A DNA stretch of 64,000 nucleotides from Streptomyces europaeiscabiei (GCF_036346855.1 NZ_CP107841.1:8312001-8376000); one strand, 5' to 3'; positions 7,858-16,762 are shown, counted from the stretch's first letter. The notes: generated by a model from the sequence alone, not told the origin. Numbers and translations are program-made.

Positions 7858-8628
7858 TCAGTTGCGGACGAGGAGCTGGAAGTCGAAGGAGTAGCGCGAG
7901 GCCCGGTAGACATGGGTGCCGTACTCCACCGCGCGCCCGGTGTCGTCGTACGCCGTGCGCTGCATGGTGAGGAGTGCGGCGCCCTCAGGCTCGCCGAGGC
8001 GCTCGGCCTCGTCGGAGGTGGCGATGCGGGCGCCGACGCTCTGGTGGGCGCTGTGCAGGGTGATGCCGGCGTTGCGCATCATGCGGTACAGACCCGTCGA
8101 CTCCAGCCGCTCGGTGTCGAGGACCAGCAGCCCGGCCGGGACGAAGTTGGACAGGAACGCCACCGGCTGGCCGTGTGTGAGGCGCAGCCGCTCGAAGAGG
8201 TGCACCTCGGCGCCCTCGGCGATGCCCAGGGCGGCCGCGACCTCGGCGGAGGCATGCCGGATCTCGCTCAGCAGCACCTTGGTCGTGGGCTGCTGGCCGG
8301 CCGCCTCCAGGTCGTCGTACAGGCTGCTCAGCTCCAGCGGCCGTTTGACCTGGCTGTGCACCACCTGAGTGCCGACGCCCCGGCGGCGTACGAGCAGGCC
8401 CTTGTCGACGAGCGACTGGATGGCCTGGCGGACGGTCGGCCGGGACAGACCGAGCCGGCCCGCGAGCTCGATCTCGTTGCCCAACAGGCTTCCCGGGCCG
8501 AGCGCACCGTGTTCGATGGCCGACTCCAGCTGCCGGGCCAGCTGGTAGTACAGCGGCACCGGGCTGCTCCGGTCGACGCTGAGGCCGAGACTCCCTGTAC
8601 TCCCCGTAGTCGCGCTGGTCACGCCCAT
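7858..8628 (-). CDS. GntR-family (HutC subfamily) transcriptional regulator
   Basis: The protein of 256 residues has an N-terminal GntR winged helix (PLYYQLARQLESAIEHGALG to RPTVRQAIQSLVDKGLLVRRRGVG, residues about 25-90) and a C-terminal UTRA-type effector domain (VFLFERLR-like, YGTHVYRASRYSFDF). This is the HutC layout. It leads a minus-strand group with iolD, an aldolase and iolC. A perfect 9-bp dyad lies just upstream of its start, and a near-copy lies upstream of the inositol importer, so it is the best candidate for the inositol regulator. Confidence 0.92.
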   Translation of the reverse strand: MGVTSATTGSTGSLGLSVDRSSPVPLYYQLARQLESAIEHGALGPGSLLGNEIELAGRLGLSRPTVRQAIQSLVDKGLLVRRRGVGTQVVHSQVKRPLELSSLYDDLEAAGQQPTTKVLLSEIRHASAEVAAALGIAEGAEVHLFERLRLTHGQPVAFLSNFVPAGLLVLDTERLESTGLYRMMRNAGITLHSAHQSVGARIATSDEAERLGEPEGAALLTMQRTAYDDTGRAVEYGTHVYRASRYSFDFQLLVRN

Positions 8629-8647
8629 GAGGGTATCCGTCCGTCCG

Positions 8648-8669
8648 GATGACAGGAACCCCTGTCATC
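8648..8669. promoter_or_regulatory. Perfect dyad before the GntR gene, candidate inositol operator
   Basis: GATGACAGG-AACC-CCTGTCATC is a perfect 9-bp inverted repeat with a 4-nt spacer, 20 bp upstream of the GntR start. The core TGACAGG-N4-CCTGTCA recurs with one mismatch at 13195-13212, before the inositol ABC importer. Confidence 0.8.
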
Positions 8670-8720
8670 GCATTGTCCTTACATGACCGGGAGATTGGCC
8701 GGGTTGAGGCCACCGCCAGG

Positions 8721-8786
8721 CCCGGGAAAGGTGCCTGTCGGACCCCGGAAAGGTGCCTGTCGGACCCCGAAAAGGCGCCTGTCGGG
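8721..8786. repeat. Three 22-bp tandem units downstream of iolD
   Basis: Three units of the form CCCCGGAAAGGTGCCTGTCG plus GA begin at 8721, 8743 and 8765, followed by a decayed partial fourth. The array lies in the 216-bp gap between the iolD stop and the GntR start. Nothing in it reads as a gene. Confidence 0.88.
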
Positions 8787-8844
8787 GCCCGGGAGAAGCC
8801 ACCGAGGGGCCCGGAGAGGCCCCTCGGAAACCGCCGACGACCTG

Positions 8845-10722
8845 TCAGAGGTGGCGGCGCCGGTCGGCCACCTCGCGGTCGTACGTCGCGCGCGCCTCGA
8901 CGGCCGCCGGGCGGGAGGCGGTCTGTGCGACCGGGACGTCCCACCAGGCCTGTGCCGGGGGAGCGGTGGGCGCCGGGTCGGTCTCGACGTACACACAGGT
9001 CGGCCGGTCCGAGGCGCGGGCCGTCGCGAGGGCGTCGCGCAGTTCCTTCACCGTCTTGGCGCGGATGACGTCCATGCCGAGGCTGGCCGCGTTGGCCGCC
9101 AGGTCCACCGGGAGCGGGGCGCCGGAGAAGGTGCCGTCGGCGGCGCGGTAGCGGTAGGCGGTGCCGAAGCGCTCGCCGCCCACCGACTCGGAGAGACCGC
9201 CGATGGAGGCGTACCCGTGGTTCTGGATGAGGACCAGGTTGACCGGCAGGCCCTCCTGGACCGCCGTCACGATCTCCGTCGGCATCATCAGATACGTGCC
9301 GTCCCCGACCAGCGACCAGACGGCCGTGCCGGGCGCCGCCTGCTGGACACCGATCCCGGCGGGGATCTCGTAGCCCATGCACGAGTAGCCGTATTCGAGG
9401 TGGTACTGGCGGGGGCCGCGGGCCCGCCACAGCTTGTGCAGGTCGCCCGGGAGCGAGCCGGCCGCGTTGATGACGACGTCCTCGTCGCCGACGACCGAGT
9501 CCAGGGCGCCGAGCACCTGGGTCTGGGTGGGCACGGCGTGCTCGTCGGCGGCGGTGTAGGCGGCCTGGACGACCTGCTCCCAGCGCTCCTTGCCCGCCCG
9601 GTACTCGGCCTCGTACGCCTCGTCCACCCGGTGGCCGTCCAGCGCCTCGGTGAGCGCCGTGAGACCGGCCCGCGCGTCGCAGACCACCGTCCGGGCGGCC
9701 AGCTTGTGGGCGTCGAAGGCGGCGATGTTCAGGTTGACGAAACGGACGTCCGGGGTCTGGAAGAGCGTGTTCGAGGCGGTGGTGAAGTCGGTGTAGCGGG
9801 TGCCGACGCCGACGATCAGGTCGGCGGTGCGGGCGAGGTCGTCGCAGACCGCTGTGCCGGTGTGGCCGATGCCGCCGAGGTCGCCCGGATGGTCGAACCG
9901 CAGGGACCCCTTGCCGGCCTGGGTGGACGCCACCGGGATGCCCGTGGCGTCGACCAGTGCCTTCAGCGCCTCCTCGGCCTCGCTGTGGTGGATGCCGCCG
10001 CCCGCGACGAGGAGCGGACGCCGAGCGGCGCGGATCGCCCGGACCGCCTCCGCCAGCTCCACCGGGTCCGGCACGGGACGCCGTACGCGCCACACGCGCT
10101 CGGCGAAGAACTCCTCCGGCCAGTCGTACGCCTCCGCCTGGACGTCCTGGGGCAGGGCGAGGGTGACGGCGCCGGTGTCGGCCGGGTCGGCGAGGACCCG
10201 CATCGCGTTCAGGGCGGCAGGGATCAGGGCCTCGGGGCGGGTGATCCGGTCGAAGTAGCGGGAGACCGGGCGCAGGGTGTCGTTGACCGAGACGTCGGCC
10301 TCGGTGGGGTGCTCCAGCTGCTGGAGCAGCGGGTCGGCGGTGCGGGTGGCGAAGTAGTCGCCGGGGAGGAGGAGTACCGGCAGACGGTTGATCGTGGCCA
10401 GGGCGGCGCCGGTGACCAGGTTGGTGGCGCCGGGTCCGATGGAGGTGGTGACCGCCTGTGCGGAGAGGCGGTTGAGCTGGCGGGCGTAGCCGACGGCGGC
10501 GTGCACCATGGACTGCTCGTTACGGCCCTGGTGGAACGGCATCGTCTCCTCACCGGCCTCCAGGAGGGCCTGGCCGAGCCCCGCGACATTGCCGTGGCCG
10601 AAGATGCCCCAGGTCCCGGCGATCAGCCGGTGGCGCACTCCGTCGCGCTCGGTGTACTGCGCGGACAGGAACCGCACCAGCGCCTGGGCGACGGTCAGAC
10701 GGCGGGTGGGGGACTGGGGCAT
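8845..10722 (-). CDS. iolD: 3D-(3,5/4)-trihydroxycyclohexane-1,2-dione acylhydrolase
   Basis: A thiamine-diphosphate enzyme of 625 residues that opens the ring of the diketone intermediate of myo-inositol breakdown to 5-deoxy-glucuronate. The N-terminal half has the Pyr domain (GIFGHGNVAGLGQALLEAGEE, with the catalytic Glu region near 50-65). The C-terminal PP domain has the cofactor motif GDGTYLMMPTEIVTA followed by LVLIQNHGYASIGGLSESVG, which is distinctive of IolD among ThDP enzymes. The length is normal. It lies between the GntR regulator and an aldolase-like gene on the same strand. Confidence 0.95.
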   Translation of the reverse strand: MPQSPTRRLTVAQALVRFLSAQYTERDGVRHRLIAGTWGIFGHGNVAGLGQALLEAGEETMPFHQGRNEQSMVHAAVGYARQLNRLSAQAVTTSIGPGATNLVTGAALATINRLPVLLLPGDYFATRTADPLLQQLEHPTEADVSVNDTLRPVSRYFDRITRPEALIPAALNAMRVLADPADTGAVTLALPQDVQAEAYDWPEEFFAERVWRVRRPVPDPVELAEAVRAIRAARRPLLVAGGGIHHSEAEEALKALVDATGIPVASTQAGKGSLRFDHPGDLGGIGHTGTAVCDDLARTADLIVGVGTRYTDFTTASNTLFQTPDVRFVNLNIAAFDAHKLAARTVVCDARAGLTALTEALDGHRVDEAYEAEYRAGKERWEQVVQAAYTAADEHAVPTQTQVLGALDSVVGDEDVVINAAGSLPGDLHKLWRARGPRQYHLEYGYSCMGYEIPAGIGVQQAAPGTAVWSLVGDGTYLMMPTEIVTAVQEGLPVNLVLIQNHGYASIGGLSESVGGERFGTAYRYRAADGTFSGAPLPVDLAANAASLGMDVIRAKTVKELRDALATARASDRPTCVYVETDPAPTAPPAQAWWDVPVAQTASRPAAVEARATYDREVADRRRHL

Positions 10723-10742
10723 CGGGACCTCACTGGGACGGA

Positions 10743-10818
10743 GACGTTCGCGGGTTACGGGGTGGTGATGTTCGCGGGTTACGGAGTTCGGTGATGTTCG
10801 CGGGTTACGGAGTTCGGC
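10743..10818. repeat. Tandem repeat between iolD and the aldolase-like gene
   Basis: Units built on GATGTTCGCGGGTTACGGAG start at 10743 (24 bp), 10767 (26 bp) and 10793 (26 bp), with a broken fourth (GACGTCCGGGC). They fill the 108-bp gap before the iolD start, where a ribosome-binding site or weak promoter would be expected, so they may separate iolD translation from the upstream gene. Confidence 0.88.
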
Positions 10819-10830
10819 GACGTCCGGGCT

Positions 10831-11709
10831 TCAGAGCAGCCCGACCGCGGTGTCGACCGCGGTCTCCACGCTGCCCTCGGCGGGGTAGAGCAGTGAGCGG
10901 CCGACGACCAGGCCCTGGACGGTGGGCAGACGCAGTGCCTTGCGCCACCGCTCGTAGGCGCTCTCCTGATCCCTGCCCACTTCGCCGCCGAGCAGCACGG
11001 TCGGGAGGGTGGCGGTCTCCAGGACCCCGGCCATGGCGTCGGGGTCGTCGGTGACGGGCAGCTTGAGCCAGGTGTAGGCGGAGGTGCCGCCGAGCCCGGC
11101 CGCGATGGCGATGGAACGCGTGACGGCCTCGGCACTCAGGTCGTTGCGGACCTTCCCGTCCACGCGCCGGGAGACGAACGGCTCGACGAACAGCGGCAGC
11201 CGGCGCGCCGCCATGTCGTCGACCGCCCTGGCCGTGGAGTACAGCGTCCGCAGGGAGCCGGGGTCGTCGTGGTCGATGCGCAGCAGCAGTTTGCCCGCGT
11301 CGAAGCGGAGCCGCTCGATGTCCTCCGGGCGGTGGCCGGTGAAGCGGTCGTCCATCTCGAACGAGGCGCCGGCGAGCCCGCCGCGGTTCAGGGAGCCCAT
11401 GACGACCTTGTCCTCCAGGACGCCCAGGAGCAGCAGGTCCTCCAGGATGTCGGCGGTGGCGAGCACGCCGTCGACGCCGGGGCGGCCCAGCGCCACACAG
11501 AGCCGTTCGAGGAGATCGGCCCGGTTCGCCATGGCGAGCGGACGGTCGCCGACGCCGAGTGCTCCGCGGGCGGGGTGGTCGGCGGCCACGATCATCAGGC
11601 GGCCGGTGTCGCCGATCAGGGGGCGTCGGACCCGCCGGGCCGCGGCTTCGGCGACGGCCTCGGGGTGGCGGGCGCGGACGCTCACGAGGTCGGGGATGCG
11701 GATGGTCAA
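10831..11709 (-). CDS. Aldolase-like (beta/alpha)8-barrel protein of inositol clusters
   Basis: A 292-residue protein resembling the class I aldolase-like proteins (Cgl0159 type) found in actinobacterial inositol clusters. Features include IVAADHPARGALGVG near the start, a central RIDHDD and late strand motifs TWLKLPVT and TVLLGGEVGRD, consistent with a TIM barrel that forms a Schiff base on lysine. A plausible role is the late aldol cleavage of 2-deoxy-5-keto-gluconate 6-phosphate, replacing IolJ. That role is inferred from its neighbours iolC and iolD. Confidence 0.75.
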   Translation of the reverse strand: MTIRIPDLVSVRARHPEAVAEAAARRVRRPLIGDTGRLMIVAADHPARGALGVGDRPLAMANRADLLERLCVALGRPGVDGVLATADILEDLLLLGVLEDKVVMGSLNRGGLAGASFEMDDRFTGHRPEDIERLRFDAGKLLLRIDHDDPGSLRTLYSTARAVDDMAARRLPLFVEPFVSRRVDGKVRNDLSAEAVTRSIAIAAGLGGTSAYTWLKLPVTDDPDAMAGVLETATLPTVLLGGEVGRDQESAYERWRKALRLPTVQGLVVGRSLLYPAEGSVETAVDTAVGLL

Positions 11710-11808
11710 GTGGGGCTCCGTTCCAGGGGCTGGGCCCCTTTGACCCCTGGGGCGGCTGAGAGCTCGGGGGTGCGGGTGGTGTGGCGGGTGTGGTGGGTGC
11801 GGGTCCGG

Positions 11809-12037
11809 TGGGGGCTGGTCGCGCAGTTCCCCGCGCCCTGAGAAGCAGGGGCTGCGCCCCGTGCCTTTCGGCCCGCAGGCCCGCCGCCCTCCAGGCCCGC
11901 GGGGCCTGGGGTTTCAGGGGCGCAGGGCCTGGGGTGACAGGCCGCGGGGCTGGGGTTTCAGGGGCGTGCGGCCTTGGCTGTCAGGGCTGCGGGGCCTGAG
12001 CTTCGAGGGGCGCGGGGAACTGCGCGACCAGCCCCCA
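11809..12037. repeat. 30-bp inverted repeat pair flanking degenerate GGGGCCTGGGG-type repeats
   Basis: The 30 bases at 11809-11838 (core CTGGTCGCGCAGTTCCCCGC) are the exact reverse complement of 12008-12037 (core GCGGGGAACTGCGCGACCAG). The 170 bp between them are short decayed G/C repeats (GGGGCCTGGGGTTTCAGGGG and relatives). This core is a sequence I recognise as widely dispersed between genes in Streptomyces. The gap between the aldolase-like gene and iolC (11710-12067) holds no gene. Confidence 0.8.
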
Positions 12038-12067
12038 TCCACCCGCGGACGGAGGCGAACCGCATGG

Positions 12068-13024
12068 TCACCCACCCGTCAACAGCTCCTCGACCTCCTC
12101 CTGCGTCGGCATCGCCGAGGAGCAGGCGAGCCGGGACGCGACGATCGCCCCGGCGGCATTGGCGTGGCGCATGATCCGCTCCAGGTCCCAGCCGCGCAGC
12201 AGCCCGTGGCAGAGGGAGCCGCCGAACGCGTCGCCCGCGCCGAGCCCGTTGACGACCTCCACCGGCACCGGCGGCACCTCGGCGACCGTGCCGTCGCGGT
12301 GGATGGCGAGGACACCCTTGGGGCCCTGCTTGACGACCGCCAGCTCCACACCCGCTTCCAGCAGCGCCTCGGCACAGGCCCGCGGTTCGCGGACACCCGT
12401 GGCGACCTCGCACTCGTCGAGATTGCCGACGGCCACGGTGGCGTGCCGCAGGGCCTCGGCGTAGTAGGGGCGGGCCGCCTCGGGGTCCGTCCAGAACATC
12501 GGGCGCCAGTCGAGGTCGAAGACCGTGATGCCGGACCTGCCCCGGGCCTTGAGTGCGGCGAGCGTGGCCGAGCGGCTGGGTTCCTCGCTCAGACCGGTAC
12601 CGGTGATCCAGAAGATACGGGCCGCGCGCAGGGCGAAGCAGTCCAGCTCGTCGGTGCGGATCTCCAGGTCGGGGGCCTTGGGACGGCGGTAGAAGTACAG
12701 CGGGAAGTCGTCCGGCGGGAAGATCTCGCAGAACGTGACCGGCGTCGGGTACTCCGCCACGGGAGCGACGAACCGGTCGTCGACACCGAACTCCTTGAGC
12801 GCCTCGTGCAGAAACGTGCCGAAGGGGTCGTCGCCGGTCCGGGTGATCACGGCGGTGGTGTTGCCCAGCCGCGCGGCGGCCACCGCGACGTTGGCGGCCG
12901 ATCCGCCGAGGAACTTTCCGAAGGACTCGACGCGCGCGAGTGGGACGCCGGTCTGCAACGGATAGAGATCGATTCCGATACGGCCCATCGTGATCAGATC
13001 GAAGTATTCGGCGGACTCGGGCAT
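12068..13024 (-). CDS. iolC: 5-dehydro-2-deoxygluconokinase
   Basis: A PfkB-family sugar kinase of 318 residues that phosphorylates 2-deoxy-5-keto-gluconate in the inositol pathway. The N-terminus DLITMGRIGIDLYPLQTGVPL and the glycine motif FLGGSAANVAVAAARLG are standard, and the anion-hole signature with the catalytic Asp is GLGAGDAFGGSLCHGL. The open frame extends upstream to 13375, but ATG 13024, preceded by GGAGCGAC, gives the family N-terminus MPESAEYFDLITMGR. It is divergent from the inositol-type ABC importer across a region with several dyads. Confidence 0.93.
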   Translation of the reverse strand: MPESAEYFDLITMGRIGIDLYPLQTGVPLARVESFGKFLGGSAANVAVAAARLGNTTAVITRTGDDPFGTFLHEALKEFGVDDRFVAPVAEYPTPVTFCEIFPPDDFPLYFYRRPKAPDLEIRTDELDCFALRAARIFWITGTGLSEEPSRSATLAALKARGRSGITVFDLDWRPMFWTDPEAARPYYAEALRHATVAVGNLDECEVATGVREPRACAEALLEAGVELAVVKQGPKGVLAIHRDGTVAEVPPVPVEVVNGLGAGDAFGGSLCHGLLRGWDLERIMRHANAAGAIVASRLACSSAMPTQEEVEELLTGG

Positions 13025-13135
13025 GCGCGTCGCTCCTCGGGCGGGGGGATGCGGGCCACCGGAGGCCCGCGGCGCGCGGGGATGCGAGCACTCGGGTCCG
13101 GATGTATCCCAGGTGTAGGACCCGAAGCGACCCTC

Positions 13136-13212
13136 TGTCAAGACTTTGTACTGACATCCTGACCTGCTTGTGAAATGATGTCTTAACAAAGTCTTGACAG
13201 GGGGCCCTGCCA
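13136..13212. promoter_or_regulatory. Divergent iolC/importer promoter with nested dyads
   Basis: TGTCAAGACTTTGT (13136-13149) and ACAAAGTCTTGACA (13186-13199) form a perfect 14-bp inverted repeat 36 bp apart. Inside it, GACATC (13153) and GATGTC (13177) form a second pair. Overlapping the right arm, TGACAGG-GGGC-CCTGCCA (13195-13212) matches the dyad before the GntR gene with one mismatch. The block is markedly AT-rich for this genome. It lies between iolC (start 13024) and the binding-protein gene (start 13358), so it can control both. Confidence 0.8.
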
Positions 13213-13357
13213 GGGGTTTGTATCCCGTCCCAACGAAACAGCGCAGTCGGCCTACCGGCACAATGATCCGGACTTCGAATGTCCGGGTCCGCGCGGGCGA
13301 TCCGCCCGACGCTGTCCCGTTCCCTTTCCCCCTGTCGCACAGTGAGGTGCAGGAAAG

Positions 13358-14377
13358 ATGGACCGCACGTTTCACTCCCGCTCACGCAGAGTGGCCCCCT
13401 TCTTCGCCATGGCCGCGGCGTCCGCGTTGCTCATAGCCGGCTGCTCCAGCGGTTCCGGCGGCAAGGAGTCCGAGGAGAGCGCGGCGGACGCCTCCGCGGG
13501 CAAGGCCGACACCCCCCGTATGAAGGTCGCGCTGGTCACCCACCAGGCCCCCGGCGACACCTTCTGGGACATCGTCCGCAAGGGCGCCCAGGCGGCGGCC
13601 GACAAGGACAACATCGAGCTCATCTACTCGGCGGACCCGAACGCCGGCACCCAGGCCAACCTGGTGCAGAACGCGATCGACCAGAAGGTCGACGGCATCG
13701 CCATCACCCTCGCCAAGCCCGACGCGATGAAGGACGTCGTGGCCAAGGCGACGAAGGAGGGCATCCCCGTCGTCGGCCTCAACTCCGGTCTGAGCGACTG
13801 GCAGAACCTCGGTCTGATGTCCTTCTTCGGGCAGGACGAGAGCGTGGCGGGCGAGGCGTTCGGCAAGCGGCTCAACGACGTCGGCGCCAAGAAGGCCGTC
13901 TGTGTCGTGCAGGAGCAGGGCAACGTCGGCCTGGAGCAGCGCTGCGCCGGTGTGGAGAAGACCTTCGAGGGCGACACCGAGATCCTCAACGTCACGGGCA
14001 CCGACATGCCGTCCGTGAAGTCGACCATCACCGCCAAGCTCAAGCAGGACACCGCCATCGACTACGTGGTCGCCCTCGGTGCCCCCTACGCCCTGACCGC
14101 GGTCCAGTCGGTCGCGGACGCCGGCAGCAAGGCGAAGGTCGCCACCTTCGACCTGAACAAGGAGCTGACGGACTCGATCAAGAGCGGTGACATCGAGTTC
14201 GCCGTCGACCAGCAGCCGTATCTGCAGGGCTACCTGGCGGTGGACTCGCTGTGGCTCTACAAGAACAACGGCAACTACAGCGGCGGTGGCGAGGAGGCGG
14301 TGCTGACCGGCCCCGCATTCGTCGACAAGAAGAACGTCGACGCGATCGCCAAGTTCGCCGCGAAGGGCACTCGGTGA
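13358..14377 (+). CDS. Inositol/ribose-type ABC transporter substrate-binding lipoprotein
   Basis: A 339-residue binding protein of the RbsB/periplasmic-binding-4 class. The signal peptide ends in the lipobox LLIAGC (Cys about residue 28), followed by a Ser/Gly/Glu-rich linker. The ligand domain begins KVALVTHQAPGDTFWDIVRKGAQAAA and contains NLVQNAIDQKVDGIAITLAKP, typical of this family. It is the first gene of an importer operon divergent from iolC, so myo-inositol is the likely ligand. GAGG stands about 10 bp before the ATG. Confidence 0.92.
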   Translation: MDRTFHSRSRRVAPFFAMAAASALLIAGCSSGSGGKESEESAADASAGKADTPRMKVALVTHQAPGDTFWDIVRKGAQAAADKDNIELIYSADPNAGTQANLVQNAIDQKVDGIAITLAKPDAMKDVVAKATKEGIPVVGLNSGLSDWQNLGLMSFFGQDESVAGEAFGKRLNDVGAKKAVCVVQEQGNVGLEQRCAGVEKTFEGDTEILNVTGTDMPSVKSTITAKLKQDTAIDYVVALGAPYALTAVQSVADAGSKAKVATFDLNKELTDSIKSGDIEFAVDQQPYLQGYLAVDSLWLYKNNGNYSGGGEEAVLTGPAFVDKKNVDAIAKFAAKGTR

Positions 14378-14382
14378 TCTGA

Positions 14383-15459
14383 ATGTCCCAAGCAACGGCA
14401 CCGGCGGCGAGTTCCTCGCCGCCGGCTCCGCCGGCCGGCACGCAGAAGGACGGGCGCACCGTACAGCGCTCGCTCGGGCGTCGGCTGATGGCCCGCCCCG
14501 AGGTCGGCGCGCTGATCGCCGCGATCGGTGTGTACGTCTTCTTCTTCTCGGTGGCCCCGTCCTTCCGTGAGGCCAGTTCGCTGGCGACGGTGCTCTACCA
14601 GGCCTCCGTCATGGGCATCATGGCGATCCCGGTGGCCCTGCTGATGATCGGCGGGGAGTTCGACCTGTCCGCCGGTGTCGCGGTCACCACCTCCGCGCTG
14701 ACCGCCGCGATCATCAGCTTCCAGCTGACGGTGAACGTGTGGACCGGTGTCTTCGTCGCGCTGATCATGTCCCTCGCCGTCGGCGCGTTCAACGGCTGGC
14801 TGCTGATCAGGACCGGGCTGCCCAGCTTCCTCGTCACGCTCGGGTCGTTCCTGATCCTTCAGGGCTCGAACCTGGCGGTCACGAAGATCTTCACGGGCAA
14901 TGTCGCGTCCGACTCCATCAGCGACATGGACGGCTTCGACCAGGCCAAGAGCGTCTTCGCCTCCGAGATCGGCATCGGCGGTGTCGACGTCAAGATCACG
15001 GTCTTCTACTGGCTGGCGTTCGCGGCGATCGCCACGTGGCTGCTGTTGCGCACCAAGTTCGGCAACTGGATCTTCGCCGTCGGCGGCAACAAGGACTCCG
15101 CCCGTGCGGTCGGTGTGCCCGTGAACTTCACGAAGGTCGCCCTGTTCATGGGCGTCGGCGTGGGTGCCTGGTTCGTCGGTATGCACCTGCTGTTCTCGTT
15201 CAACACGGTGCAGTCCGGCGAGGGCGTGGGCAACGAGTTCCTGTACATCATCGCCGCCGTGATCGGCGGCTGTCTGCTGACGGGCGGTTACGGCTCGGCC
15301 GTGGGCCCGGTGATCGGTGCCTTCATCTTCGGCATGGTCTCCCAGGGCATCGTCTACGCCAACTGGAACCCCGACTGGTTCAAGGCCTTCCTCGGCGTGA
15401 TGCTCCTGATCGCCGCCCTCGTCAACTTGTGGGTCCGCAGCCAAGCGACCCGGAGGTGA
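14383..15459 (+). CDS. Inositol/ribose-type ABC transporter permease
   Basis: A 358-residue RbsC/BPD_transp_2-type permease with about ten hydrophobic segments after a polar N-terminus of some 40 residues. Characteristic stretches include [40 protein letters not shown] and [17 protein letters not shown]. It starts 5 bp after the binding-protein stop and is followed closely by the ATPase gene, giving the SBP-permease-ATPase order. Two copies probably form the channel. Confidence 0.93.
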   Translation: MSQATAPAASSSPPAPPAGTQKDGRTVQRSLGRRLMARPEVGALIAAIGVYVFFFSVAPSFREASSLATVLYQASVMGIMAIPVALLMIGGEFDLSAGVAVTTSALTAAIISFQLTVNVWTGVFVALIMSLAVGAFNGWLLIRTGLPSFLVTLGSFLILQGSNLAVTKIFTGNVASDSISDMDGFDQAKSVFASEIGIGGVDVKITVFYWLAFAAIATWLLLRTKFGNWIFAVGGNKDSARAVGVPVNFTKVALFMGVGVGAWFVGMHLLFSFNTVQSGEGVGNEFLYIIAAVIGGCLLTGGYGSAVGPVIGAFIFGMVSQGIVYANWNPDWFKAFLGVMLLIAALVNLWVRSQATRR

Positions 15460-15467
15460 ACCACCCC

Positions 15468-16418
15468 ATGACCAACACCAACGGATCAGCAGCAGACGGT
15501 GCGCCCGCGAAGGACGCCGGCGACGCCGAGAAGGACGTCGTCCAGGACGCGGCGGCGCCCGGCCAGGACACGCCGATTGTCGAGCTGCGCGACGCGGGCA
15601 AGGCCTACGGCAACATCCGCGCCCTGCACGGTGTGAACCTCACCGTCCACCCCGGCAAGGTCACCTGCGTGCTCGGCGACAACGGCGCCGGCAAGTCCAC
15701 CCTCATCAAGATCGTCTCCGGCCTGCACCAGCACACCGAGGGCGAGTTCGTCATCGACGGCAGGCCCGTGCGCTTCTCCACCCCGCGCGAGGCCCTCGAC
15801 GCCGGTATCGCCACCGTCTACCAGGACCTGGCCACCGTGCCCCTGATGCCGGTATGGCGCAACTTCTTCCTCGGCTCGGAGATGACCAAGGGCCCCTGGC
15901 CGATCCGCCGCCTCGACATCGAGAGGATGAAGAAGACCGCGGACGAGGAACTGCGCAACATGGGCATCGTCCTGGACGACCTGGACCAGCCCATCGGCAC
16001 CCTCTCCGGCGGCCAGCGCCAGTGCGTGGCCATCGCCCGCGCCGTCTACTTCGGCGCCCGCGTCCTGATCCTGGACGAGCCCACCGCCGCCCTCGGCGTC
16101 AAACAGTCCGGCGTGGTGCTGAAGTACATCGCCGCCGCCCGCGACCGCGGCCTCGGCGTCATCTTCATCACCCACAACCCCCACCACGCCTACATGGTCG
16201 GCGACCACTTCAGCGTCCTGCGCCTCGGCACCCTCGAACTCAGTGCCGCCCGCGACCAGGTCAGCCTCGAAGAACTCACCAACCACATGGCCGGCGGCAC
16301 CGAACTCGCCGCCCTCAAACACGAACTCGCCCAAGTACGCGGCGTCGACGTCGACGAACTCCCCGAAGCGGAAGACCTCACCGCATCCGTGGTCACCTCG
16401 AAGGACGGGGCCGCGTAA
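15468..16418 (+). CDS. Inositol/ribose-type ABC transporter ATP-binding protein (single NBD)
   Basis: A 316-residue ATPase. Walker A is [11 protein letters not shown], the signature is [15 protein letters not shown], Walker B is [12 protein letters not shown] and the switch His lies in [10 protein letters not shown]. Most ribose-type importers have a fused double ATPase of about 500 residues. This one has a single nucleotide-binding domain, so it must dimerise. The start ATG 15468 follows GGAGGTGAACC. The N-terminal 40 residues are acidic and alanine-rich. It is the last gene of the operon, ahead of a strong hairpin. Confidence 0.93.
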   Translation: MTNTNGSAADGAPAKDAGDAEKDVVQDAAAPGQDTPIVELRDAGKAYGNIRALHGVNLTVHPGKVTCVLGDNGAGKSTLIKIVSGLHQHTEGEFVIDGRPVRFSTPREALDAGIATVYQDLATVPLMPVWRNFFLGSEMTKGPWPIRRLDIERMKKTADEELRNMGIVLDDLDQPIGTLSGGQRQCVAIARAVYFGARVLILDEPTAALGVKQSGVVLKYIAAARDRGLGVIFITHNPHHAYMVGDHFSVLRLGTLELSAARDQVSLEELTNHMAGGTELAALKHELAQVRGVDVDELPEAEDLTASVVTSKDGAA

Positions 16419-16459
16419 CACCGGCGGCCGCTCCCCGCGAGCGGCTCACACCGCCGACG

Positions 16460-16549
16460 ACGGCCGGGTCGTCAGGACGACTCTCCTGGCACGACGGCCC
16501 CTTCGACCGAAGGGGCGTCCAGGAGGGGCATCCTGACGACCCCGGCCGT
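16460..16549 (+). terminator. Long compound hairpin after the inositol importer operon
   Basis: An outer stem pairs ACGGCCGGGTCGTCAGGA (16460-16477) with TCCTGACGACCCCGGCCGT (16531-16549) with one bulged base. Inside, CTCCTGG pairs with CCAGGAG, and at the tip GCCCCTTC-GACC-GAAGGGGC (16497-16516) is perfect. There is no U-tract, which is normal for streptomycete terminators. The structure starts 41 bp after the ATPase stop and should work in both directions, separating the inositol genes from the fxs locus. Confidence 0.85.
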
Positions 16550-16762
16550 TGGCGCCGAGCGTGCTCCGGGCGGCGGATCCGTCGCCGATCACTGCGGCTC
16601 AACAGCTCAACACCTCAACACCTGCGTATCAGCGCATGCCGCCACGGTCTTTGACGGTGGCTCTTTGACGCACGGACTTGGCTGGTGATGGCCTTGCCGT
16701 TCGGTTACCGGGCCGTCACCATGAGGTGTGCCGCCCGGAGCCGTACGCTCGAGGAGACGCCT

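Noticed and set aside
8649..9068. A plus-strand frame running through the 22-bp array.
   Set aside because: The repeats create the open frame; there is no ribosome-binding site and the rest overlaps iolD.
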